From NCBI RefSeq assembly GCF_000429925.1, contig NZ_AUCU01000041.1, positions 1 through 42,446 of the forward strand: a DNA stretch of 42,446 nucleotides, given 5' to 3'. Shown piece by piece: positions 24,575-33,945 of the stretch. The translations under genes were made by a program, and so were the position numbers. This DNA comes from Desulfatirhabdium butyrativorans DSM 18734 (lineage in GTDB: Bacteria; Desulfobacterota; Desulfobacteria; Desulfobacterales; Desulfatirhabdiaceae). The notes beneath the pieces were generated by a model. That model searched no databases, was not told the origin of the DNA, and saw nothing but the letters and a program-made list of their open reading frames with translations. The first letter of the stretch is position 1. Each line of letters begins with the position of its first letter.

Positions 24575-24904
24575 CGATAGCCTCCTTTCATCGTGACAAA
24601 GATCACACCGCCATCATTGATCAACCGCAAAGCGTACCTCGGGTTTATCGCAAGCGATGCACAATGCCTTCTGTATGTTCATATATCGGGAAGGAAGAGT
24701 TTTCAAGCACTATTGCAACGGGTTGCTGCATGGACACCAACCCGGCATGATCACCGGAGAGGTGGCCATTTTTCTTGTCAACCGGATGGCGCTCATGTTA
24801 TGCAAACAAGCATTGGGATAGCCTCTAAATTCTAAATTCGGTTTAGTGCTCTATCCCCCGGAATCTAAACCCTTCATCAACAATAGCAGGAGGAGGATGG
24901 GCAT
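24575..24904. other. Divergent intergenic region between the barrel gene and the ABC transporter
   Basis: 330 bp without a gene. It must hold promoters for both directions, but I could not place a convincing -24/-12 or -35/-10 pair. A TGGCGCTCATGTTATGCA segment near 24788 superficially resembles a sigma54 site but has 2 bp too many between GG and GC. The phrase CTAAATTC is repeated near 24824-24838. Confidence 0.4.
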
Positions 24905-25924
24905 ATGAAAACATTCGGTCGATGGGGATGGTCGGTTGTGCTGGCGGTTCTGGTTTTCTCGCCCGCGGTCTTTGGGGGCACGCTCGATGATGTCAAGGCC
25001 AAGGGGTATGTGCAAGTTGGTGTCAACGGTCAGCTTTTCGGGTTCGGTATGCCCGATGAGAAAGGCGAATGGAAAGGTCTCGATGTGGATACGGGCCGGG
25101 CGATTGCTGCAGCCATCTTTGGGAATGTCACCAAGATCAAGTTTGTTCCGTTGACTGCCGTGCAGCGGTTTACGGCGCTCCAGTCCGGTGAGGTGGACGT
25201 GCTCTGCCGCAACGCAACATGGACCCTGAGCCGGGATACGCAACTGGGGCTCAATTTCGTTCAGGTCAACTATTATGACGGTCAGGGCTTTATGGTGCCC
25301 AAAAAGATGAACATCAAGAGTGCCAAGCAACTCGATGGCGCAACGGTATGCGTACTCCCCGGAACCACGACCGAGCAGAACCTGGCGGATTATTTCCGAA
25401 CCAACAACATGAAGATGAAACCGGTTGTCATCGACAGCAATACCGAACTGAACAAGGCGTTCTTTGCGGGCCGTTGTGACAGTCTGACATCGGATGTATC
25501 CCAGCTTGCCGGAGCCCGTTCGGTTGCGCCCAATCCTGCCGATTATGTGATCCTGCCCGAAGTCATCTCCAAAGAACCGCTGGCGCCTGCGGTTCGGCAT
25601 GGCGATGATCAGTGGAAGGATATCGTCAATTATTCCGTTCTGGCGCTGATAGCAGCCGAGGAAATGGGAATTACCTCCAAAAACGTGGACGAAATGCTCA
25701 AGAGCACCAATCCTGAGGTACAGCGCTTTCTGGGGGTTGTTCCCGGAAACGGCAAAGCCCTTGGACTGGATGAAAAATGGGCGTACAACATCATCAAGCT
25801 GGTCGGAAATTATGGCGAGGTCTTCGAACGAAACGTCGGCGCCAAAACACCTCTGGCGCTGGAGCGGGGGTTGAATGCTCTGTGGACAAAGGGCGGGTTG
25901 ATGTATTCACCGCCGTTCAAATAA
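24905..25924 (+). CDS. aapJ: General amino-acid ABC transporter, periplasmic binding protein
   Basis: This 339-residue binding protein captures amino acids in the periplasm for the AapQMP-type importer. A signal peptide (MKTFGRWGWSVVLAVLVFSPAVFG) precedes a family 3 solute-binding fold: GTLDDVKAKGYVQVGVNG, KGLDVDTGRAIAAAIFG, VPLTAVQRFTALQSGEVDVL, NATWTLSRDTQLGLNFVQVN, YYDGQGFMVPK and a C-terminal YGEVFERNVG. These blocks and the length above 330 match AapJ/BztA. GAGGAGGATGGGCAT precedes the ATG. It is the first gene of a tight four-gene operon. Substrate range in characterised Aap systems is broad for L-amino acids; here it is inferred. Confidence 0.93.
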   Translation: MKTFGRWGWSVVLAVLVFSPAVFGGTLDDVKAKGYVQVGVNGQLFGFGMPDEKGEWKGLDVDTGRAIAAAIFGNVTKIKFVPLTAVQRFTALQSGEVDVLCRNATWTLSRDTQLGLNFVQVNYYDGQGFMVPKKMNIKSAKQLDGATVCVLPGTTTEQNLADYFRTNNMKMKPVVIDSNTELNKAFFAGRCDSLTSDVSQLAGARSVAPNPADYVILPEVISKEPLAPAVRHGDDQWKDIVNYSVLALIAAEEMGITSKNVDEMLKSTNPEVQRFLGVVPGNGKALGLDEKWAYNIIKLVGNYGEVFERNVGAKTPLALERGLNALWTKGGLMYSPPFK

Positions 25925-25936
25925 CGTTTACGACGA

Positions 25937-27178
25937 ATGGATCGCATCAGAAAAAAGCCGGAAAAGCCGATCATGAATGTCCAGCAACCGGCCGGTTATC
26001 CTGTTGGCGAGTCGATAGATGATCACCAAATTCCTTTCTGGCACAACCCCGCCCGCCGGGCTCTCGTGTACCAGTTGGCCGCGCTGATCATCACCGCTGC
26101 CATCGGTGGCTATCTCTTTCACAACACGGTCGTGAATCTCAAACGGCAGTCGATCGCCACCGGTTTCGGATTTCTGGAACGGGAGGCGTCCTTTGAAATC
26201 GGTGAGTCGCCGATTCCCTTTTCGGCTTCCCAATCCTATGCACGGGCGCTGCTGGTCGGATTGCTCAACACCATCAAGGTTGCGGTTACCGGGGTGTGTC
26301 TCTCGCTCGTTCTGGGGCTGTTTGTCGGGATCTGCAGGCTTTCGGGCAACTGGCTCGTTGCGCGTCTTGCCGCTCTATACATCGAGGTGTTTCAGGATAT
26401 TCCCGTTCTGCTGCAGTTGTTTTTCTGGTATGCCGTTTTTTATGATTCTCTGCCGCCGCCCCGGTTGGCAATTACCCCGCTTCCGGGGGTGTTTTTGTGC
26501 AATCGCGGGCTGATCTTTGCGGTACCGCAAGACCATCCCGCCTACAGGGCCATGGCGGCGGCTTTTCTGGCAGGCTGCGTGATCGTCTTCCTGCTCCGGA
26601 GATGGGCCAGAAAACGGCAGGAGCGGACAGGGCGGATTTTCCCGGTTGTCCGCACTTCTTTCGGGATGCTGCTGGGGCTGCCTTTTATGGTCTGGGCAGG
26701 TGCCGGGTTTCCGGTGGCCATTCGTGTGCCACAGCTTTCCGGATTCAATTTTTCGGGAGGTATGGCCATCAGTCCCGAGTTTACGGCCTTGCTGCTCGGG
26801 TTGGTGCTGTATACGGCGGCATTTGTTGCCGAGATTGTCCGGGCCGGCATCCAGGCCGTCAGCAAGGGACAGAGTGAGGCCGCCATGGCGATCGGATTGA
26901 AACCGTGGCAGATCATGAATCTGGTGATTTTGCCCCAGGCGCTTCGCATCATCATCCCGCCGCTGACCAGCCAGATGATGAATCTGACCAAGAACAGCTC
27001 GCTTGCGGTCGCCATCGGGTATCCGGACTTTGTCTCGGTCGCTTCCACCACCATCAACCAGACGGGGCAGGCCATCGAGGGTGTGGCGATGATCATGGTC
27101 ATTTACTTGATCATGAGCCTGATCACCTCGGCATTCATGAACTGGTACAACCGGAAAAAGGCCATTATCGAGCGGTAG
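25937..27178 (+). CDS. aapQ: General amino-acid ABC transporter permease, AapQ type
   Basis: The 413-residue membrane permease has an N-terminal extension and about eight hydrophobic segments. The usual EAA loop appears late as GQSEAAMAIGLKPWQIMNLVILPQAL. The early block ALLVGLLNTIKVAVTGVCLSLVLG and IEVFQDIPVLLQLFFWY are typical of polar amino-acid permeases, and the extra ~120 residues in the middle (FLLRRWARKRQERTG and flanks) are characteristic of AapQ/BztB. It forms the channel with AapM. It starts 12 bp after aapJ; ATG at 25937 is used, but ATG at 25973, with GGAAAAG upstream, is possible. Confidence 0.9.
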   Translation: MDRIRKKPEKPIMNVQQPAGYPVGESIDDHQIPFWHNPARRALVYQLAALIITAAIGGYLFHNTVVNLKRQSIATGFGFLEREASFEIGESPIPFSASQSYARALLVGLLNTIKVAVTGVCLSLVLGLFVGICRLSGNWLVARLAALYIEVFQDIPVLLQLFFWYAVFYDSLPPPRLAITPLPGVFLCNRGLIFAVPQDHPAYRAMAAAFLAGCVIVFLLRRWARKRQERTGRIFPVVRTSFGMLLGLPFMVWAGAGFPVAIRVPQLSGFNFSGGMAISPEFTALLLGLVLYTAAFVAEIVRAGIQAVSKGQSEAAMAIGLKPWQIMNLVILPQALRIIIPPLTSQMMNLTKNSSLAVAIGYPDFVSVASTTINQTGQAIEGVAMIMVIYLIMSLITSAFMNWYNRKKAIIER

Positions 27179-27183
27179 GGATC

Positions 27184-28275
27184 ATGATGACGGTATATTA
27201 CGGCAGCGGGGAAGATGTTCGGCCGCCGGTGACATCGACGGGAGCTCTGGGCTGGATCCGGGAGAACCTCTTCAACGGGGCGCTCAATTCCATCCTGACC
27301 TTGTTGTGCCTGGCGCTGTTCGCCCGGGTTTTCCCCCCGCTTTTCCGGTGGATATTCATCGACAGTCTCTGGATGTCCACCTCATCGGCATGCCGCAATA
27401 TCAAGGGTGCATGCTGGTCCATCATTTCAACCAATTACCGGTTCATTCTGTTCGGGTTCTACCCCTATGCGCTGCAGTGGCGGCCAACGATCGCCGTGTT
27501 GCTCCTGATCGTTTTGCTTCTGGTCAGCCGCAATCGTTCCTTCTGGAACAAGTCACTGCTCTATGCCTGGATTGCGGGGCTCCTCGCCATGGGTATCCTG
27601 ATGCAGGGCGGGATGTTCGGCCTGCAGCGGGTGCAAAGCGATCAATGGGGGGGATTGCCGCTGACGCTTCTTCTGGCGGTGTTTGGCCTGGCGGCCGCCT
27701 ATCCGCTGGGCGTGCTTCTGGCGCTGGGCAGACGAAGCAGACTGGCCGTCATTCGGGTGCTTTCGGTCCTGTATATCGAAATCATCCGGGGGGTTCCCCT
27801 GGTGAGTCTGCTCTTCATGTCAGCAATCGTTTTTCCCCTGTTCCTGCCGGAAGGCATGACGGTCAACAAGATCATCCGGGCGCAGGCCGCAATCATCCTC
27901 TTCACGGCGGCCTACATCGCGGAGGTGGTCCGGGGCGGGCTTCAGGGAATTCCAAAGGGGCAGTATGAGGCGGCCGAGTCCCTGGGCCTCAATTATGTCC
28001 AGACCATGCGGCTGATCGTGCTGCCGCAGGCGCTCAAAATCGTCATTCCGCCTTCCGTCAGCGTGCTCATTTCGGCATTCAAGGATACGTCTCTTGTGGT
28101 GATCATCGCCCTGTACGATCTTCTGAAAACCACGCAGTCGACGCTTTCCAATCCGAACTGGATGGGCTTTTCCTCGGAAGCCTATGTTTTCCTGGCATGT
28201 ATCTATTTCATTTGTTGCTATGGTATGTCCCGCTACAGCAGACAGCTCGAAAGGGAACTTGGGGCGCCGGCGTGA
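27184..28275 (+). CDS. aapM: General amino-acid ABC transporter permease, AapM type
   Basis: The 363-residue permease carries the EAA loop [28 protein letters not shown] near its C-terminus and the block [20 protein letters not shown], typical of the polar amino-acid permease family. An N-terminal [18 protein letters not shown] is characteristic of AapM. About eight membrane segments are present. It begins 5 bp after the aapQ stop at an ATG preceded by GGTAGGG, and pairs with AapQ. Confidence 0.92.
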   Translation: MMTVYYGSGEDVRPPVTSTGALGWIRENLFNGALNSILTLLCLALFARVFPPLFRWIFIDSLWMSTSSACRNIKGACWSIISTNYRFILFGFYPYALQWRPTIAVLLLIVLLLVSRNRSFWNKSLLYAWIAGLLAMGILMQGGMFGLQRVQSDQWGGLPLTLLLAVFGLAAAYPLGVLLALGRRSRLAVIRVLSVLYIEIIRGVPLVSLLFMSAIVFPLFLPEGMTVNKIIRAQAAIILFTAAYIAEVVRGGLQGIPKGQYEAAESLGLNYVQTMRLIVLPQALKIVIPPSVSVLISAFKDTSLVVIIALYDLLKTTQSTLSNPNWMGFSSEAYVFLACIYFICCYGMSRYSRQLERELGAPA

Positions 28276-28300
28276 AGCCGGAGGAAAGGGTGTTGGCGTC

Positions 28301-29077
28301 ATGCAGGATGGGGTGCGGCAACCGGATGGATCAAAACTGATGCAGCAGGAGATGATCCGCTTCGAGGATGTCCATAAATGGTATGGCGAATTCCATGTCC
28401 TGAAGGCCATCCATCTCACCGTTCACAAAGGGGAGCGGGTCGTCATCTGCGGGCCGTCCGGGTCCGGGAAAAGTACGCTCATTCGCTGCATCAATCGCCT
28501 GGAGCGGCATCAGCGGGGAAAAATCGTTGTCGACGGCATCGAGTTGACGGACGATGTGCGGAACATCGAAAAAATCCGCGCAGAAGTCGGCATGGTTTTT
28601 CAGCACTTCAACCTGTTTCCGCATCTGAGTATTCTGGAAAACCTCACCGTGGGGCCGATCTGGGTCCGGAAAATGCCCAGGAAGCAAGCCGATGAGATGG
28701 CGATGGCCTTTCTGGAAAAAGTCCATATCGCCGATCAGGCCAGAAAATTTCCCGGCCAGCTTAGCGGCGGCCAGCAGCAGCGGGTGGCCATCGCCCGCAG
28801 CCTGTGCATGAAACCGAGCGTCATGCTCTTTGACGAGCCGACCTCGGCACTGGATCCGGAAATGGTCAAGGAAGTCCTCGATGTGATGATCGAGCTTGCG
28901 GAAGAGGGCATGACCATGATCGTCGTTTCGCACGAAATGGGTTTTGCACGAAGCGTGGCCCACCGGGTCCTGTTCATGGATGCCGGTCAAATTTTGGAAA
29001 GCAATACGCCGGATGAATTTTTCACCAGCCCGCAGCACGAGCGTACTCAACTGTTTTTGAGCCAGATTCTGCATTGA
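28301..29077 (+). CDS. aapP: Amino-acid ABC transporter ATP-binding protein, AapP type
   Basis: The 258-residue ATPase energises the AapQM channel. It shows Walker [10 protein letters not shown] (51-59), Q-loop [14 protein letters not shown], the signature [15 protein letters not shown], Walker [13 protein letters not shown] and the switch VVSHEMGF. These are the exact forms found in polar amino-acid importers. Start ATG at 28301 has GGAGGAAAGG about 10 nt upstream; a second ATG at 28340 lacks a clear site. The gene closes the operon. A weak stem (ACGGCC/GGCCGT near 29120) follows but has no T-run. Confidence 0.94.
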   Translation: MQDGVRQPDGSKLMQQEMIRFEDVHKWYGEFHVLKAIHLTVHKGERVVICGPSGSGKSTLIRCINRLERHQRGKIVVDGIELTDDVRNIEKIRAEVGMVFQHFNLFPHLSILENLTVGPIWVRKMPRKQADEMAMAFLEKVHIADQARKFPGQLSGGQQQRVAIARSLCMKPSVMLFDEPTSALDPEMVKEVLDVMIELAEEGMTMIVVSHEMGFARSVAHRVLFMDAGQILESNTPDEFFTSPQHERTQLFLSQILH

Positions 29078-29315
29078 GATTATGCCATGATGGTCTCCCA
29101 AAAGTCCATCACGAGGACGGCCGTTTTTGCAAGGCCGTTATGCCCTGTTTGTCAACTGACCGGCGAAATCCGGTTGGTTCCTGAATGGAAACCCCGCTTC
29201 ATTTCCGATCCCGACCGATGATCATGCCGTTTTCCTTGCAGCGGCGGGCTGAAAAGGAGACCTTTTTCGGAGGAAGACCAAAATTCACATTGACTGTTTT
29301 GATCAGCTATGTTAG
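29078..29315. other. aapP-F0 cluster intergenic region, possible promoter
   Basis: No gene is seen. TTCACA, 18 bp, then TATGTT (about 29285-29314) could serve as a sigma70-type promoter for the F0 genes. TTGACT overlaps it at an unsuitable spacing. If this promoter is used, the first F0 gene must start inside the frame rather than at 29316. Weak evidence. Confidence 0.3.
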
Positions 29316-29585
29316 GTGAAGCAAGTTTTTTTGAATTCACCCAACGGATCGAAACGAGTTCTCGTTGTGAAGCGCGAAACCAGGCGGATGATTCGGGAGT
29401 TGGCTTCCTATGCAAGCCTGGGCCTGTCGGTTGCTTTATCAATCTTTATCGGCCTTGGCATCGGAGTGTATCTCGATAAAAAATTCGATTCTTCTCCTTG
29501 GCTGACATTGATTTTTCTGGGGTTGGGCATAGCGGCAGGGTATCGGAACATCGGGCTGGTCATCAAAAAATCACGGAATCTCTGA
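29316..29585 (+). CDS. AtpZ/AtpI-family small membrane protein of the ATP synthase cluster
   Basis: The 89-residue product carries two membrane helices (LASYASLGLSVALSIFIGLGIGVYLDKKF and WLTLIFLGLGIAAGYRNIGLVI). The GxxxGxxLDK pattern is typical of the AtpZ/AtpI-like family encoded at the head of F-type ATP synthase operons. Its role is assumed to be in c-ring assembly or Mg2+ supply. The start is uncertain: the GTG at 29316 has no ribosome site, and a GTG at 29367 or the ATG at 29388 would still keep both helices. The next gene follows without a gap. Confidence 0.8.
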   Translation: MKQVFLNSPNGSKRVLVVKRETRRMIRELASYASLGLSVALSIFIGLGIGVYLDKKFDSSPWLTLIFLGLGIAAGYRNIGLVIKKSRNL

Positions 29586-29586
29586 C

Positions 29587-30018
29587 GTGAGTGAAATTCG
29601 ACAAGCAAGCAAATCGATCGTGGATAATGCCGAAATCCAAAGACGAATCCTGACCTTCGTCAACGTGGCGAACTGGGTTCTGTTCGCTGTCCTGGTTGTT
29701 GGCGGCATGCTGCTTGCCGGGTCCAAAATCTTCCTCGGGATCCTTTTCGGAGGGCTCATCGTCACCGTCAATTTCCATCTGCTTGCACGCACCCTCAAGC
29801 ATTCGCTCACCCCCCCGTTTCTCAAGTCCCACAACAGCATCCTGGCCAAATACTACGTCCGGTTTACCATCAGCGGGCTGATCATTTTTGTGCTCATTTC
29901 CGAACATATCGTTCATCCAATCGGACTGTTCATCGGGCTGTCGGTTGTCGTGGCCAGCATCATGCTCGCAACCGTCTGTGAGATCACCAAACTTTTTTGC
30001 TGCAAGGAGGCTGTGTAA
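29587..30018 (+). CDS. atpI: ATP synthase subunit I
   Basis: The 143-residue protein has four hydrophobic segments (VNVANWVLFAVLVVGGMLL, IFLGILFGGLIVTVNFHLL, VRFTISGLIIFVLI, IGLFIGLSVVVASIMLA). The sequence GGLIVTVNF, followed by LAKYYVRF, is typical of subunit I, an assembly helper for the c-ring. Start GTG at 29587 is one base past the stop of the preceding gene, so translation is probably coupled. It ends within the ribosome site of atpB (AAGGAGG). Confidence 0.85.
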   Translation: MSEIRQASKSIVDNAEIQRRILTFVNVANWVLFAVLVVGGMLLAGSKIFLGILFGGLIVTVNFHLLARTLKHSLTPPFLKSHNSILAKYYVRFTISGLIIFVLISEHIVHPIGLFIGLSVVVASIMLATVCEITKLFCCKEAV

Positions 30019-30020
30019 GG

Positions 30021-30710
30021 ATGCAACATCCCTATCTGTTTTTCGTAAAGCTTTTCGATGCGATCGGTTTGGGTGCGTTTGCCCATCACTATCCCCATGT
30101 CATTTATTCCTGGGTCGTCATGCTGCTGCTGATCATCCTGGGATACCTCGGCACAAAAGGGATAAGTCTGATCCCGACAAAGGGGCAGAATGTCTTTGAA
30201 ATCGTGATTTCCGGGATCGAAGACTTCATGATCGATATTACGGGGGAAGAGGGGCGATGGTTGTTTCCGCTGATCGCGACCATCTTCATCTATATTTTCA
30301 CCTGCAACCTGATCGGCCTGGTTCCGGGGTTCTTCCCGCCGACGGCCAGCCTGAACACCACGCTTTCGTGTGCGCTGACGGTCGTCGTCTTCACCCACAT
30401 CATCGGGGTGAAGTATCACGGCGCCAAGTACATCAAGCATTTTCTCGGGCCGGTGTGGTGGATGATCCCGATCATCTTCCCTATCGAGGTGATCGGCCAT
30501 CTGGCCAGAATCCTGTCCCTGTCCTTCCGTCTTTTCGGAAACATGATGGGGCATGAGCTGGTCCTGGGCATTCTGTTCTTCCTGGCCGGGGCTTTCTTTG
30601 CGCCGCTGCCGATCATGGCGCTGGGTATTTTTGTGGCCCTGGTTCAGGCGTTCGTCTTTTTCCTGCTTTCGATCATGTATTTTACGGGAGCAATGGAACA
30701 CGCGCATTGA
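30021..30710 (+). CDS. atpB: ATP synthase F0 subunit a
   Basis: Subunit a forms the ion half-channels against the c-ring. The 229-residue length and about six helices are normal. The essential arginine lies in LARILSLSFRLFGNMMGHEL (LSLSxRLFGN motif), and PLIATIFIYIFTCNLIGLVPGFFPPTA is another family block. Start ATG at 30021-30023 follows AAGGAGGCTGTGTAAGG; an upstream start at 29997 is less likely. It is followed by atpE after 131 bp. Confidence 0.95.
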   Translation: MQHPYLFFVKLFDAIGLGAFAHHYPHVIYSWVVMLLLIILGYLGTKGISLIPTKGQNVFEIVISGIEDFMIDITGEEGRWLFPLIATIFIYIFTCNLIGLVPGFFPPTASLNTTLSCALTVVVFTHIIGVKYHGAKYIKHFLGPVWWMIPIIFPIEVIGHLARILSLSFRLFGNMMGHELVLGILFFLAGAFFAPLPIMALGIFVALVQAFVFFLLSIMYFTGAMEHAH

Positions 30711-30841
30711 TAATGGTTTGTGAACTACCTTTTTATGCAATATGTCTGAAAAGCAGGATTCACCCATTCGGTTATCCTTGTTGGGGGACAATGGAAGAAG
30801 CCGAATTTTATCATCATTCATCAAGGGAGGAGAGGTAAAAC

Positions 30842-31123
30842 ATGGAAGCACAAGCATTACAGTTCTTCATCGCCTGTGTAACGGCAGCCGGTTTCGGTAT
30901 CGCAGTGGCGGCTTTCGGGTGCGGTATTGCCCAGGGTCTCGGTCTTCGGGCCGCTGTGGAAGGTATTGCCCGAAATCCCGAATCATCCGGTAAGGTTACC
31001 GTTACCCTGCTGATCGGTCTGGCCATGATCGAGTCTCTTTGTATTTATGCGCTCGTCATCGCCCTGATCCTGATCTATGCGCATCCGCAGGCAGCAGCCA
31101 TCGCGAAGCTGTTCGGCAAATAA
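30842..31123 (+). CDS. atpE: ATP synthase F0 subunit c, possible Na+-type ion site
   Basis: The 93-residue hairpin proteolipid forms the rotor ring. Helix 1 has [19 protein letters not shown] with Q31, and the loop ARNPES is the contact site for F1. Helix 2 has [17 protein letters not shown] with the ion-binding E64 followed by S65. Q31, E64 and S65 align with Q32, E65 and S66 of Na+-binding c-subunits such as Ilyobacter, but the Thr at the next position is Leu here, so Na+ versus H+ is open. GGGAGGAGAGG precedes the ATG, a strong site suited to a high-copy subunit. No F1 genes follow; a terminator does. Confidence 0.95.
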   Translation: MEAQALQFFIACVTAAGFGIAVAAFGCGIAQGLGLRAAVEGIARNPESSGKVTVTLLIGLAMIESLCIYALVIALILIYAHPQAAAIAKLFGK

Positions 31124-31150
31124 TTTCCGATCCTGCAGTTGTTTTTCTTC

Positions 31151-31190
31151 ACAAAAGGCCGTTTCCGGGCAACCGGAAGCGGCCTTTTGT
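31151..31190. terminator. Bidirectional terminator between atpE and trpA
   Basis: ACAAAAGGCCGTTTCCGG and CCGGAAGCGGCCTTTTGT form a near-perfect stem with T-runs on both strands. It ends the plus-strand F0 cluster and the minus-strand trp operon. Confidence 0.9.
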
Positions 31191-31208
31191 ATTGGCGGTA
31201 GTGGGGAA

Positions 31209-32024
31209 TCAGCGAGTTGCAGCCTTGTATGCGCTCGTTTGCGCCGCAAGCAGCATGGGCAGGGTGCTTTCCTCCTGCCTTGATACCGCCTCTTCGATGA
31301 TCCGCTCGAAGGCGCTGCCGATCACGACACCATCAGCCTGTTTGGCGATGCGGGCGACATCCGCCACCGTGCTGATGCCGAAACCAACGCATACGGGCAG
31401 CTTCGTGTATTGTCTCAGCCTGTGGACGTTTTCCTCGACGGTGTCCCCCTGCAGTCCGGCGCTACCCGTTACCCCCGTTTTCGAGACGAGATAGAGAAAC
31501 CCTTCGGCCCTGGCGGCAATCGTGCGGATGCGCTCATCGGGTGTGGTCGGCGCGATCAGGCGGATCAGGGAGAGCCGAGGCGGGGTTGGCCACTGATCGG
31601 TCATTTCGCTGGATTCTTCCGGCGGCAGATCGACGATCAAAACACCGTCCGCGCCTGCATTGACGGCATCCCCGTAAAAGCGCTTCACGCCGTAGGCGAA
31701 AATGGGGTTGTAGTAGCTGAAGAGAACGATCGGGGTCTCGATGTCCCGGCGCAGCGCCGCAACCATTTCCATGACGTTTGCAGGCGTCATCCCCTGCCGG
31801 AGCGCCCGCTGGGAAGATCGCTGGATGACCGGGCCGTCAGCCGTCGGATCCGAAAAGGCGATGCCGAGCTCCAGAAGATCGAGCCCGCTTCGGCACATGT
31901 CCCGGCAAACTGCCAGCGATGTCGCCATATCCGGATCGCCTGCCGTGACAAACCCGATCAGGGCTTTTTCCCGTTTTTGCTTCAGGGTATCGAAGAGATG
32001 GGCGATTCGGTTCATGATGCGCAT
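31209..32024 (-). CDS. trpA: Tryptophan synthase alpha chain
   Basis: TrpA cleaves indole-3-glycerol phosphate to indole, which passes to TrpB. The 271-residue (beta/alpha)8 barrel has the catalytic Glu in [21 protein letters not shown], the second catalytic Asp region in [14 protein letters not shown], and the phosphate loops TGVTGSAG and [11 protein letters not shown]. It is the last gene of the operon; its start overlaps the trpB stop by 13 bp. Two starts nine bases apart are possible (32022-32024 and 32013-32015); GGAAAGG lies upstream of both. Confidence 0.97.
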   Translation of the reverse strand: MRIMNRIAHLFDTLKQKREKALIGFVTAGDPDMATSLAVCRDMCRSGLDLLELGIAFSDPTADGPVIQRSSQRALRQGMTPANVMEMVAALRRDIETPIVLFSYYNPIFAYGVKRFYGDAVNAGADGVLIVDLPPEESSEMTDQWPTPPRLSLIRLIAPTTPDERIRTIAARAEGFLYLVSKTGVTGSAGLQGDTVEENVHRLRQYTKLPVCVGFGISTVADVARIAKQADGVVIGSAFERIIEEAVSRQEESTLPMLLAAQTSAYKAATR

Positions 32025-33256
32025 TTCCTTTCCGACGATGCAGTTGCCGTGAACTGGGTGAAGATGGCCAGGTCCTTGTCCCCGCGGCCCGAGAGATTGA
32101 CGATGATCCGCTCATTGCCTGGCCTCCGGGGGGCATCCTGGATGGCGAAAGCCAGGGCATGGGCGCTTTCCATCGCCGGAATGATGCCTTCGGTGCGGCA
32201 CAGGGTGCGAAAGGCCTCGATTGCCTCCGTGTCGGTGACCGAGGTGTATCGGACCCTTCCGGAATCCTTCAGCATCGCATGCTCCGGCCCCACGCCGGGG
32301 TAATCGAGACCCGCGGAAACGGAATGCGCTTCCTGGATCTGGCCGTTCGGATCCTGCAGAACGTAGGATTTGGATCCGTGCAGCACGCCGACGCTTCCGG
32401 CGGAGAGCGTGGCCGCATGGCGACCGGTTTCGACCCCGTGCCCGCCTGCCTCGATGCCGATCATCTCCACCGGATCGTTCAGAAACGGATAGAAAAGCCC
32501 CATTGCATTGCTGCCGCCGCCGACGCAGGCGATCAACAGATCCGGCAGGGCGCCGCAGGCGGCTTTCATCTGCGCTCTGGCCTCGATCCCGATGATCTTC
32601 TGAAACTCCCGCACCATCAGCGGATAGGGATGGGGGCCGGCGACGGAGCCGATGACATAGAAGGTGTCGGCTACGGCTTCCGTCCAGTAGCGCATGGCCT
32701 CGTTCATGGCGTCCTTGAGCGTGCCCGTCCCGGAGGACACGGAGATGACCTGCGCCCCCAGCAGTTCCATGCGCTGGACATTGGGCGCCTGGCGCCGGAT
32801 ATCTTCTTTGCCCATGAAAATCCGGCATTCCATCCCCAGGAGCGCGGCCACGGTTGCGGTGGCAACCCCGTGCTGGCCCGCACCGGTTTCGGCGATGAGC
32901 TTGGTCTTTCCCATGTAACGGGCCAGCAGGCCCTGCCCTAGGGTGTTGTTGATCTTGTGGGCGCCGGTGTGGGCCAGATCCTCCCGTTTCAGGTAGATCA
33001 TCGCGCCGCCGAGCATTTGGCTCAGGCGCTTTGCCGGATAGAGGGGCGTCGGTCTTCCGGCGTAGTCTTTCAGAAGGGCCGCCAGTTCCTGCTGGAAGGC
33101 CGGATCATCCCGAAAATGGAAAAAGGCCGTTTCGAGTTCCAGCAGGGCAGGCATCAGGGTTTCGCCGACATAGCGCCCCCCGTAGGGGCCGAAATGGCCC
33201 CGCAGATCCGGCTGCGACAGGGCGGATGAAGGCATGGATGAATCGGTTGCGTTCAT
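32012..33256 (-). CDS. trpB: Tryptophan synthase beta chain
   Basis: TrpB condenses indole with serine using PLP. The 414-residue protein has PLP lysine K101 in [13 protein letters not shown], the substrate loop [13 protein letters not shown], the phosphate-binding [10 protein letters not shown] and the serine site [12 protein letters not shown]. This is TrpB1, the partner of TrpA. Start ATG at 33254-33256 is preceded by GAGGAGAATTTTTTC. It overlaps the end of trpF by four bases, so translation is coupled along the operon. Confidence 0.98.
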   Translation of the reverse strand: MNATDSSMPSSALSQPDLRGHFGPYGGRYVGETLMPALLELETAFFHFRDDPAFQQELAALLKDYAGRPTPLYPAKRLSQMLGGAMIYLKREDLAHTGAHKINNTLGQGLLARYMGKTKLIAETGAGQHGVATATVAALLGMECRIFMGKEDIRRQAPNVQRMELLGAQVISVSSGTGTLKDAMNEAMRYWTEAVADTFYVIGSVAGPHPYPLMVREFQKIIGIEARAQMKAACGALPDLLIACVGGGSNAMGLFYPFLNDPVEMIGIEAGGHGVETGRHAATLSAGSVGVLHGSKSYVLQDPNGQIQEAHSVSAGLDYPGVGPEHAMLKDSGRVRYTSVTDTEAIEAFRTLCRTEGIIPAMESAHALAFAIQDAPRRPGNERIIVNLSGRGDKDLAIFTQFTATASSERKCAS

Positions 33257-33945
33257 GAAAAAATTCTCCTCGATGGTTTGGGCAAAGCAGGGTTGCGGGT
33301 CGCCTGCAGGAGCATGCGCACTTTGGCCAGGTCTTTTCTGCCCGGGCAGAATTCCACGCCCGAGCTGACATCGATGGCGTCGGGGCAGGCATCCCGGATC
33401 GCCTTTACGACATTTTCAGGGGTCAGGCCGCCGGCCAGGATCAGGGGGCTCTGCTCGGCAAGGGGTTTTGCCGCGGCCCAGTTCCAGGCCTGGGCGTTTC
33501 CGCCGGGGAAGGGGCCTTTTCCGCATTCCACCAGAAAGGCGCTGCAGCGGTAAGCGGCTGCATCCGAAAACAGCGGGTTGCGGTTCCAGAACAGGGTCTT
33601 GATGGTCAGCATTCCCTGCGAAAAAAACCGTTCGGCAAGCGCCGGGCTTTCGTTTCCGTGAAGCTGCACGCCGTTGAGCCTGCAGGCGGTGATGGTGGAC
33701 TGGATGTTTTCCGCCGTTTCATCCACGAACACGCCGACAAGCGGGAAATCCGGCGGCAAAGCCTCCCGGATGGCCTGTGCCTGCTCGATGGAAACGAACC
33801 GGGGGCTTGGCGGATAAAAAATCAGGCCGATGGCCGATGCGCCGGCTTCCATGCAGGCGCATGCTTCATCGGGCCGGGTGAGGCCGCAGATCTTCGCCGG
33901 AAAGGCTTGCTGGACCCGCGATGGGGGTAGGGATGTCGGGTTCAT
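33253..33945 (-). CDS. trpF: Phosphoribosylanthranilate isomerase
   Basis: TrpF converts phosphoribosylanthranilate to its ribulose form. The 230-residue barrel starts [20 protein letters not shown] with the catalytic Cys, then [28 protein letters not shown] and, near the end, [12 protein letters not shown] and AIDVSSGVE, the catalytic Asp region. It is a separate gene and not fused to trpC as in enterics. AGGAGAAAGGATACA lies before the ATG. Stop and start codons overlap those of trpB and trpC. Confidence 0.96.
   Translation of the reverse strand: MNPTSLPPSRVQQAFPAKICGLTRPDEACACMEAGASAIGLIFYPPSPRFVSIEQAQAIREALPPDFPLVGVFVDETAENIQSTITACRLNGVQLHGNESPALAERFFSQGMLTIKTLFWNRNPLFSDAAAYRCSAFLVECGKGPFPGGNAQAWNWAAAKPLAEQSPLILAGGLTPENVVKAIRDACPDAIDVSSGVEFCPGRKDLAKVRMLLQATRNPALPKPSRRIFS

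Noticed and set aside
24780-24805. Sigma54 promoter upstream of aapJ
   Set aside because: TGGC and TGCA elements are present, but the spacing is 2 bp too long for a functional -24/-12 promoter.
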